Part shown: positions 57,584-64,000 of the stretch, one piece after another
How the letters are laid out: every line of letters begins with the position of its first letter
Numbering within the stretch: position 1 is the first letter of the stretch
NCBI GenBank assembly: GCA_966250385.1
Contig: CBINHC010000001.1
Coordinates: forward strand, 330,694 to 394,693
Origin: DASWTL01 sp966250385
Lineage (GTDB): Bacteria > Bacteroidota > Bacteroidia > Sphingobacteriales > Sphingobacteriaceae
Reading direction: 5' to 3'
Length of the DNA: 64,000 bases
Position numbers and translations under genes: made by a program
The notes under the pieces: generated by a model
Databases searched by the model: none
Told to the model about the DNA's origin: nothing
The model's input: the letters and a program-made list of their open reading frames with translations, nothing else

Positions 57584-58015
57584 ATGGAAGCAAAGTTTGA
57601 AGAGTACGCACAGGATGCGAAACGGTTCATTGAAACGGTTGCCCGGGAGCTGGGAACCCCAGGCGATGCGGACCACGCCTACCGGGTAACGCAGGCGGTT
57701 CTTCAGTCCATCCGAAACCATATTCCGCTGGAGGAATCCATGGAAATGATCGCGCAGCTGCCGATGATCCTGAAGGCGATGTATGTGAACGGCTGGCGGA
57801 TCAGCAAAGAGCGCCGGCGGTACCAGTCCAGGGATGAGCTGCTCACAGCGGTTTGCCGCGAGGCTGACCGGACGGAGCATGCGGACTTTCAGCAGAACTG
57901 CAAGGCTGCCGTGCAGGCGGTACTGCGCACCATTAGGATCTATGTGGACGCCGATGAGCTGGTGGACGTCCGGGGGCAGATGCCGGATGAGGTCGCCGAA
58001 CTGATGTACGCATGA
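57584..58015 (+). CDS. DUF2267 protein
   Basis: A 143-residue soluble, mostly helical protein with two half-repeats typical of DUF2267: FIETVARELGTPGDADHAYR and, in the second half, NCKAAVQAVLRTIRIYVDAD followed by VRGQMPDEVAELMYA. The function of the family is unknown. It follows the esterase-like gene by 46 bases and ends in a strong terminator, so the two may share a transcript. Confidence 0.88.
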   Translation: MEAKFEEYAQDAKRFIETVARELGTPGDADHAYRVTQAVLQSIRNHIPLEESMEMIAQLPMILKAMYVNGWRISKERRRYQSRDELLTAVCREADRTEHADFQQNCKAAVQAVLRTIRIYVDADELVDVRGQMPDEVAELMYA

Positions 58016-58028
58016 ACGGGTAAGAAAA

Positions 58029-58058
58029 AGGCCGGATGATGAATCCGGCCTAAACGTT
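58029..58058. terminator. Terminator between DUF2267 gene and lysS
   Basis: AGGCCGGAT and ATCCGGCCT form a 9-bp stem with a 5-base loop; AAACGTTTTTT follows on the + strand and TTTTTCTTA on the minus strand. It serves the convergent DUF2267 and lysS genes. Confidence 0.85.
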
Positions 58059-58061
58059 TTT

Positions 58062-59783
58062 TCAGTTGAACCAGTCCATGACCTGGTCCTTCTGCGGCAT
58101 TTCGATATCGAGTTTCATTTTCTTGCGCATGCCGCCCAGGTCATTGAAGACCTTGTTGGGATTGGCTGCTTTCAGTTCATCGACGGTGGTGTAACCCAGT
58201 TTATTGATCACCGGAACCCACTCTACCGGAACCCCGATGGCCACGAAGTCTTCTACAGTTGCAGCCCTGACTTTCTTTTCAGGACGCATCTGCGGGAAGA
58301 ACAATACCTCCTGGATGGTGCTCTGATCGGTCATCAGCATGACCAGCCGGTCGATCCCGATGCCCAGGCCGGAAGTAGGAGGCATACCGTATTCCAGGGC
58401 CCGGAGGAAGTCCTCGTCCATGGCCATGGCTTCTTCATCGCCGCGGCCGGCAAGCAGCAGCTGCTCCTCAAACCGTTCACGCTGATCGATCGGATCGTTC
58501 AGCTCGGAGTATGCGTTGGCGATCTCTTTTCCCTTTACAAACAGCTCGAACCGTTCAACCAGACCATCTTTACTGCGGTGCTTTTTAGCCAGCGGTGTCA
58601 TCTCGATCGGGTAGTCGGTAATATAGGTCGGCTGGATCAGGTTGGCTTCCACCTTTTCGCCGAAGATCTCGTCGATCAGGCGTCCCCGGCCCATGGATTC
58701 GTCGGTCTCGATGTTCAGCTCGCTGCAGAAACCACGAAGGGCGGCTTCATCCATTTCCGATACGTCGACGCCGGTGTATTTTTTGATGGAGTCATACATG
58801 GAAAGGCGCTCATAAGGCCCGGCGAAGTCGATGACGTCTTCGCCTACTTTCACCTTCGAGGTGCCGTGAATGGCCAGGGCCACCTTTTCCAGGCATTGCT
58901 CCACCATTTCCATCATCCATACATAATCCTTGTACGCCACATAGATCTCCATCGACGTAAACTCCGGATTATGCGTCCGGTCCATGCCTTCGTTCCTGAA
59001 CATCTTGCCGAACTCGTAAACGCCGTCGAAACCTGCAACGATCAGCCGTTTCAGGTAAAGCTCATTGGCGATCCGCAGGTAAAGCGGCATGTCCAGCGTA
59101 TTGTGATGGGTCTTGAAGGGTCTTGCCGCCGCCCCGCCGTGTACCGGCTGCAGGATCGGAGTCTCCACTTCCATCCAGCCCTGGCTGTCGAAGTAGTTCC
59201 GCATGGTATTGATCACCCTCGACCGGTTGATGAAGATGTTTTTGAACCCGGGATTGACCGTCAGGTCGACGTACCGCTGGCGGTAGCGCAATTCCGGATC
59301 CGTGAAGCCGTCATGGATATTGCCTTCCTCATCCCGCTTGACCACCGGAAGCGGTTTCAGCGATTTGGACAGGATCTTCATGTCATTGACGTGAATGGAT
59401 ATCTCGCCGGTCTGGGTGGTGAAGACATAGCCTTTCACCCCGATGAAGTCACCAATGTCCAGCAGCTTCTTGAAGACCGTGTTATAGAACGCTTTGTCCT
59501 CCCCGGGGCACAGGTCATCCCGCTTCAGGTAGGCCTGGATCCTGCCTGTCGAGTCCTGCAGCTCTACGAATGAAGCGCTTCCCATGATCCGGCGGCTCAT
59601 GATCCTGCCGGCAAAGGAGATGGCCTTATAGGCGGTCTTGTCGCGTTCGTAATTTTCCTTTATATCTTTTGCTGTAACGTTGATTTCGAATGCTTCGGCC
59701 GGATAGGGATCAATTCCCAGTTTGCGAAGTTCGGCCAGCGACTGGCGGCGTAGAATCTCCTGTTCAGACAATCCTGTGATCAT
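58062..59783 (-). CDS. lysS: Lysyl-tRNA synthetase (class II)
   Basis: LysRS charges tRNA-Lys. The 573 residues have an N-terminal OB anticodon-binding domain (about 55-170) and the class II core: motif 2 around FGKMFRNEGMDRTHNPEFTS and motif 3 around SGLGIGIDRLVMLMTD. About 70 residues follow the usual end, with VEDFVAIGVPVEWVPVINKL and a helix-hairpin-like segment YTTVDELKAANP. This tail is longer than E. coli LysS and its role is unknown. Single-gene unit. Confidence 0.96.
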   Translation of the reverse strand: MITGLSEQEILRRQSLAELRKLGIDPYPAEAFEINVTAKDIKENYERDKTAYKAISFAGRIMSRRIMGSASFVELQDSTGRIQAYLKRDDLCPGEDKAFYNTVFKKLLDIGDFIGVKGYVFTTQTGEISIHVNDMKILSKSLKPLPVVKRDEEGNIHDGFTDPELRYRQRYVDLTVNPGFKNIFINRSRVINTMRNYFDSQGWMEVETPILQPVHGGAAARPFKTHHNTLDMPLYLRIANELYLKRLIVAGFDGVYEFGKMFRNEGMDRTHNPEFTSMEIYVAYKDYVWMMEMVEQCLEKVALAIHGTSKVKVGEDVIDFAGPYERLSMYDSIKKYTGVDVSEMDEAALRGFCSELNIETDESMGRGRLIDEIFGEKVEANLIQPTYITDYPIEMTPLAKKHRSKDGLVERFELFVKGKEIANAYSELNDPIDQRERFEEQLLLAGRGDEEAMAMDEDFLRALEYGMPPTSGLGIGIDRLVMLMTDQSTIQEVLFFPQMRPEKKVRAATVEDFVAIGVPVEWVPVINKLGYTTVDELKAANPNKVFNDLGGMRKKMKLDIEMPQKDQVMDWFN

Positions 59784-59879
59784 GTAGTGGTTGTTTATAG
59801 CTGTTCCGATGGTGGCTGCAGCCCGGTTATTTTTTGCAAAAATAGCGTTTTGACGCTAAAATAGATCAACTTTCACCGA

Positions 59880-61787
59880 TTAGGACTGGGCCGGTTCCTG
59901 GTACAGGTCGTCAATGGCCGCCGTATAGTTCTTTTCAATCACTTTTCGCTTCAGACTCATCTTGGGAGTCATTTCGCCGGTGTCGATGCTGAACGGCCTC
60001 CGCTTAAGCTTGAAGTTCCTGATCCGCTCGAACTTGGCCAGTTCATTGGAAAGTTTCCGGATATCCTGCGCCATCCATTCGATGACCTGCGGATCATCGA
60101 TGAACATGTCAGGCTGTTCGAAGAAAGCATCGTCCAGTCCGAACGCTTCCTGCAGGGCCTCCCTGGACGGCGTAATGATCGCCGTTACGTATTCCCGTTT
60201 ATCTCCGATCAGGAAGATCTGCTCGATCTTGGCGCTTTTCAAGTAGGTGTTTTCGACCGGGGAAGGGTAGATGTTCTTCCCGAAGGCGTTGACCAGCATG
60301 TTCTTGATCCGGTCGGTGATCTGGAGGTTCCCCTTATAGAATCGGCCGATGTCACCGGTATGGAACCAGCCATCCTCGTCGATCACCTTCCGGGTTTCTT
60401 CCGGTTTATTCCAGTAACCCTTCATGACGCAGTGCCCGCGGACGATGATCTCGCCCTCCTCGCATTCGAAGTTCTCATCGAAGGTTTCATGCGTCTGAAT
60501 GGTGATCATTTCCCTGCTTTCCACCGACTGGATCGCTACTTCGATTCCGGGGATGATCCGCCCTACGGTGCCATATACCTGACGGTGATACTCAGTAACG
60601 GACATGACCGGTGATGTCTCGGTCAGGCCGAAGCCTTCCAGAACCTTGATGCCGAGATTTCCGAAGAATTCGCCGACCGACTTGGAAAGGGCAGCTCCGC
60701 CGGAAAGCATGAACTTCAACCGGCCGCCTGTCTTTTCCCTGATCTTGCTGAACACGAGCTGATCGGCGAGTTTCTGCTGCAGGGTCAGCAGCAGGCCGGG
60801 AGATCTCCCGGCTTCCAGTGCAGTGCGGTACTTTCTGCCGGTTTCCAGAGCCCACAGGAAGACGCGCGCTTTGGCACCCCCGCCGGCAGTTCCGTTTTTC
60901 ATCGCTTTATCATGGATCCGCTCCAGCAGCCGCGGCACGCAGCTCATGACGGTAGGGCGGACCTCCGCCATGTTTTTTGCCAGGAGCTCGAGGCTCTGCG
61001 CAAACGCGATCTGGCAGCCTTTTGCGCAGCACACGTGGTAGGTCGCTGTCCGCTCGAAAACATGGGAGAGCGGCAGGAACGAAAGAAACAGCTCATATTT
61101 GTGGATCACCGGGATCTGCTGAAGGCAGACCTTAACATTCTCGACAAAGTTGGAATGGGTCAGCATCACGCCTTTCGGAGTGCCGGTAGTACCCGAGGTA
61201 TAGATCAGCGAAGAAAGGTCCCCGGGACGAACCGCTTCCCGGGCGGCGGCAATGGCCTGCATGTTCGCCTCCAGCGATGCTTCACCCTCGCGGATCAGCT
61301 CATGAAGCGATATCACGACGGCCTGCGGCCGGGTGTTCAGATGCTTTTCCATATCGGCGAAGGCCGGGATGATGCGGACCAGGTCCGGGCAGTTATCCGC
61401 GATCTTCAGAATCTTGCGGAACAGGAACGGATTCCCGACCAGGATCGTGCGGGCGCTGGAATCCTTCAGAATATATTCGATCTCACTTTCGGTGAGGGTG
61501 GGATACACGGACACATTGACCGCTCCGAGCTGCTGCAGGGCCTGGTCATAGTACACGTATTCAGGCGAGTTTTCGATGATCAGGGCAAGGCGATCCCCCT
61601 TCCGGATGCCCATATCAAGAAAGTAGCTGGAAATAGCATCCGCTTTATGGAGTACTTCCTTATAGCTGATCTCAGCCCAGGCTGCTCCGGACTTCTGTAA
61701 GAGGAAAGTGCGGTCTTCTGAATGTATGTGACGGGTGACATTCCTAAGGAGCTGCGGAACAGTGGTATTCGCGGTAATTAGATCCAT
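59880..61787 (-). CDS. Long-chain acyl-CoA synthetase (AMP-forming)
   Basis: A 635-residue member of the ANL superfamily that activates fatty acids with ATP and CoA. The P-loop-like motif is SLIYTSGTTGTPKGVMLTH (about 191-209). Later motifs are FGLTETSPVMSV, WFHTGDIGRF and the C-terminal hinge ITDRIKNMLVNAFGKNIYPS, with the catalytic Lys in the last part. It resembles FadD15-type enzymes. The gene is alone, upstream of lysS on the same strand and 96 bases from it. Confidence 0.93.
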   Translation of the reverse strand: MDLITANTTVPQLLRNVTRHIHSEDRTFLLQKSGAAWAEISYKEVLHKADAISSYFLDMGIRKGDRLALIIENSPEYVYYDQALQQLGAVNVSVYPTLTESEIEYILKDSSARTILVGNPFLFRKILKIADNCPDLVRIIPAFADMEKHLNTRPQAVVISLHELIREGEASLEANMQAIAAAREAVRPGDLSSLIYTSGTTGTPKGVMLTHSNFVENVKVCLQQIPVIHKYELFLSFLPLSHVFERTATYHVCCAKGCQIAFAQSLELLAKNMAEVRPTVMSCVPRLLERIHDKAMKNGTAGGGAKARVFLWALETGRKYRTALEAGRSPGLLLTLQQKLADQLVFSKIREKTGGRLKFMLSGGAALSKSVGEFFGNLGIKVLEGFGLTETSPVMSVTEYHRQVYGTVGRIIPGIEVAIQSVESREMITIQTHETFDENFECEEGEIIVRGHCVMKGYWNKPEETRKVIDEDGWFHTGDIGRFYKGNLQITDRIKNMLVNAFGKNIYPSPVENTYLKSAKIEQIFLIGDKREYVTAIITPSREALQEAFGLDDAFFEQPDMFIDDPQVIEWMAQDIRKLSNELAKFERIRNFKLKRRPFSIDTGEMTPKMSLKRKVIEKNYTAAIDDLYQEPAQS

Positions 61788-61835
61788 TCGTGCTGATTAA
61801 GGGACGACAAGTATAATCGATTACCTATAAAAAAC

Positions 61836-61863
61836 AAAAGGACTCAAAATGTTGAGTCCTTTT
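61836..61863 (-). terminator. Terminator of the isc unit
   Basis: AAAAGGACTCAA and TTGAGTCCTTTT form a perfect 12-bp stem with a 4-base loop. It lies 20 bases after the iscA-like stop and before the acyl-CoA synthetase start; the flanking A- and T-runs permit use in either direction. Confidence 0.88.
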
Positions 61864-61883
61864 AACCGAATGCTGATTTATTT

Positions 61884-62210
61884 TTAGACAGAAAAGCTTT
61901 CTCCGCAACCGCAGGTCCTGCTGGCATTGGGATTATGGAAGTTGAAGCCGCGCCCGTTCAGCCCGTCCGAGAAATCAAGCTCGGTTCCGGCAAGATAGAG
62001 GAACGATTTCATATCCAGGGCGATCCGCAGACCGTTGTCCTCAAAGAACTGATCGCCGGTCTTTTCTTCGTTGTCGAAGTCCAGATTATAGGAAAGGCCG
62101 GAGCAACCGCCGCCCTGAACAGATACCCGTAAAAAGTAGGTATTGTCAAGACCACCCTCCTGCATCAAAGCTTCGACTTTTTCTTTGGCCTTATCTGTTA
62201 CAGTAATCAT
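61884..62210 (-). CDS. iscA: HesB/IscA-type iron-sulfur carrier
   Basis: A 108-residue A-type Fe-S carrier that passes clusters to target enzymes. Its three conserved Cys are at 36 (VQGGGCSGLSY), 100 and 102 (TCGCGESF). The symbol iscA is given from operon position; erpA or sufA cannot be excluded. Last gene of iscS-iscU-iscA, followed by a terminator. Confidence 0.93.
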   Translation of the reverse strand: MITVTDKAKEKVEALMQEGGLDNTYFLRVSVQGGGCSGLSYNLDFDNEEKTGDQFFEDNGLRIALDMKSFLYLAGTELDFSDGLNGRGFNFHNPNASRTCGCGESFSV

Positions 62211-62268
62211 AGTTCTTGTATTTAAATAATGAACGGGACGAATAAAAGTTTCGTACCCGGTTCATCGT

Positions 62269-62682
62269 TTAATGATGTGACTTTTCTGATTCAATAGCCT
62301 CCAGACCATTTTTTACCCGGTAATCGTTGATGGCAGCCTTGATCGCGTCTTCTGCAAGGACGGAGCAGTGAATTTTTACAGGCGGCAATGCCAGCTCTTC
62401 AACGATGTCCATATTGTCGATCCGGATAGCATCGTCAATTGTTTTGCCCTTGAGCCACTCGGTCGCCAGGGATGAAGATGCGATCGCGGAACCGCAACCG
62501 AAGGTCTTGAACTTCGCGTCGGTGATGACGTTGTTTTCATTCACCTCGATCTGCAGGCGCATAACGTCCCCGCATTCCGGTGCACCAACCAGTCCGGTAC
62601 CCACATTGGTCTTGCTCTTATCCAGGGTTCCGACGTTTCTCGGATTGGTATAATGGTCGATTACTTTCTCTGAATATGCCAT
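62269..62682 (-). CDS. iscU: Iron-sulfur cluster scaffold IscU
   Basis: IscU is where [2Fe-2S] clusters are built with sulfur from IscS. The 137 residues hold the three Cys ligands, Cys37 (GAPECGDV), Cys63 (FGCGSAIASS) and Cys106 (KIHCSVLAE), Asp39, and the LPPVK motif at 99-103 that binds the HscA chaperone in other bacteria. hscA, hscB and fdx are not in the window. It lies 89 bases after iscS. Confidence 0.95.
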   Translation of the reverse strand: MAYSEKVIDHYTNPRNVGTLDKSKTNVGTGLVGAPECGDVMRLQIEVNENNVITDAKFKTFGCGSAIASSSLATEWLKGKTIDDAIRIDNMDIVEELALPPVKIHCSVLAEDAIKAAINDYRVKNGLEAIESEKSHH

Positions 62683-62771
62683 AGTGTTTCTTGTTTCTTT
62701 TATGATACGTGCACACGGGGCGCACGGTTGTTGATCTTTATATTTTTTATGTCTTGGTCCCTTTCAGGATA

Positions 62772-63983
62772 TTAATGCTCTACCCATTCTACCTTATCCA
62801 GGTCGATTCCTTCCTTGAACATCTCCCATAACGGAGACAGGTCACGGAGGTGGTTGACTGCCTTCTTGGTCTGCTCGATCGCGAAATCGATCTCTTCTTC
62901 GGTCGTGAAGCGTCCCAACCCGAAACGGATTGAGGAGTGTGCCAGGTCATCGGATAGCCCGAGGCTCTTCAGTACATAGGAAGGCTCCAGGGAAGCCGAA
63001 GTACATGCCGAACCGGAGGATACCGCCATGTCCTTCATGGCCATCATCAGCCCTTCGCCTTCCACGTACTTGAAAGAAATGTTCGCCACATGCGGCAGGC
63101 GGTGTTCCACATTGCCGTTTACATAGCTTTCTTCCAGTTCAAGAAGGGACGTTTGCAGCTTGTCCCGCAGTGCGGAAAGGCGCTTCGATTCCGAATCCAT
63201 TTCCAGGCGGGCAAGCTCGCACGCTTTTCCGAGTCCGACGATGCCGGGAACGTTCAGGGTACCTGACCGCATTCCGCGTTCGTGACCGCCGCCGTCCATC
63301 TGTGCAGTAACCTTTACTCGTGGGTTCTTACGGCGAACATACAGCGCTCCGACACCTTTCGGACCGTACATTTTATGAGCGGAGAATGCCATCAGATCGA
63401 TACCGTCCGCATTGACATCCACCGGGATCTTTCCAACCGCCTGGGTGGCGTCGGTCATGAAGAGGGCGCCGTGCTTATGGGTGATGGCCGCGATCTCCCT
63501 GATGGGCTGGATCACGCCGATCTCGTTGTTTCCGTACATGATGCAGACTAGGATCGTTTTATCGGTGAAGCTTTTCTCAAGCAGCTCAAGGTCGACGATG
63601 CCGTCCTCTTTCACCGGCAGGTAGGTGACCTGAGCGCCCGCTTTTTCGAGGTGCTTGCAGGTGTCCAGGACCGCCTTGTGTTCGGTGATACAGGTGATGA
63701 TATGGTTTCCTTTTTCGCGGTACATCTCGAAGACACCCTTGATGCCCAGGTTATCGGCTTCGGTAGCTCCGGAAGTAAAGATGATTTCTTTGTCAGATGC
63801 TCCAATTAATTTAGCAATTTGCTCCCGGGCATAATCCACGGCCTCTTCCGCTTTCCATCCGAACGCGTGGTTGCGGCTGGCAGCATTTCCGAAGTTCTGG
63901 GTGAAGTAGGGGATCATGGCCTCCAGAACCCGGGGGTCCATGGGAGTAGTGGCATTATTATCTAAGTAAATTGGAAGATTCAT
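62772..63983 (-). CDS. iscS: Cysteine desulfurase IscS
   Basis: A pyridoxal-phosphate enzyme that takes sulfur from cysteine for Fe-S clusters and tRNA thiolation. The 403 residues show the family start IYLDNNATTPMDPRV, His/PLP-Lys204 in FSAHKMYGPKGVGAL and the mobile active-site Cys327 in SSGSACTSASLEPS (the long-loop, group I type). It heads the isc unit; no iscR lies between the start and the window edge 17 bases away. Confidence 0.96.
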   Translation of the reverse strand: MNLPIYLDNNATTPMDPRVLEAMIPYFTQNFGNAASRNHAFGWKAEEAVDYAREQIAKLIGASDKEIIFTSGATEADNLGIKGVFEMYREKGNHIITCITEHKAVLDTCKHLEKAGAQVTYLPVKEDGIVDLELLEKSFTDKTILVCIMYGNNEIGVIQPIREIAAITHKHGALFMTDATQAVGKIPVDVNADGIDLMAFSAHKMYGPKGVGALYVRRKNPRVKVTAQMDGGGHERGMRSGTLNVPGIVGLGKACELARLEMDSESKRLSALRDKLQTSLLELEESYVNGNVEHRLPHVANISFKYVEGEGLMMAMKDMAVSSGSACTSASLEPSYVLKSLGLSDDLAHSSIRFGLGRFTTEEEIDFAIEQTKKAVNHLRDLSPLWEMFKEGIDLDKVEWVEH

Positions 63984-64000
63984 TGTTTAGAATTAATTTG

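Overview
The window is chromosomal DNA from a member of the Bacteroidota, most likely a Chitinophagia or Sphingobacteriia-like lineage with moderately high GC. The evidence is a PorP/SprF protein beside a PKD protein with a gliding-motility type C-terminal domain (type IX secretion), a Rho factor with a long disordered N-terminal insert, a TonB-dependent receptor with a carboxypeptidase-like N-terminal domain, promoter -7 elements of the form TAnnTTTG, few Shine-Dalgarno sites and a DUF4382 lipoprotein. The species cannot be named from the sequence. I found no rRNA, tRNA, CRISPR array, prophage or intact insertion sequence.

Layout: 1-2186 has no convincing gene and is strikingly G+T rich on the + strand. 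At 2187-5309 (-) lies tgt, an lptF/lptG-type permease and an EamA transporter, overlapping or nearly so. At 5416-7788 (+) a glycosyltransferase, an ECF-type sigma factor and rsmG overlap end to end. At 7881-9278 there is an AT-rich patch with a decayed AlbA_2/RecG-like gene and an XRE regulator. At 9557-12718 (-) are a PolX/PHP protein with a ruined polymerase site, a GT9 glycosyltransferase and a SixA-like phosphatase. At 12785-19986 (-) a glycogen operon runs GH31 alpha-glucosidase, glgB, glgA, glgC. At 20148-31806 there are mainly housekeeping genes: sppA, folK, an orphan Hpt protein, pssA-purS, rho, pyrF, a PspC protein, mutS, a SulP permease and a small Gly-rich protein. At 31885-35821 are an M28 peptidase, a DUF4382 lipoprotein, an OmpA-like lipoprotein and a receiver protein without its phospho-acceptor Asp.

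At 35968-44099 (+) glgX, treZ and a fused treY-malQ gene form a tight cluster for turning glycogen into trehalose. With the glgCAB operon 16 kb away, the window encodes both synthesis of an alpha-glucan store and its conversion to trehalose; no glycogen phosphorylase is present. At 44191-47938 (+) are a large secreted IgGFc-binding-like/PKD protein and its PorP/SprF partner. At 48019-51457 (+) a TonB-dependent receptor and a PepSY membrane protein form a probable iron-uptake unit behind two direct copies of a palindromic operator. At 51539-58015 are a serine hydrolase, an MFS transporter, a CvfB-like protein, a MaoC hydratase, an erythromycin-esterase-like protein, a DUF2267 protein and two small orphans. 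At 58062-63983 (-) are lysS, a long-chain acyl-CoA synthetase and iscS-iscU-iscA.

The points most worth following up are the TreY-MalQ fusion in its glycogen/trehalose setting, the PolX protein that has lost all three catalytic carboxylates but keeps its PHP domain, Tgt without its zinc cysteines, the tandem metal-type operator, the terminator that abuts the PepSY start codon, and the G+T-biased gene-free block.
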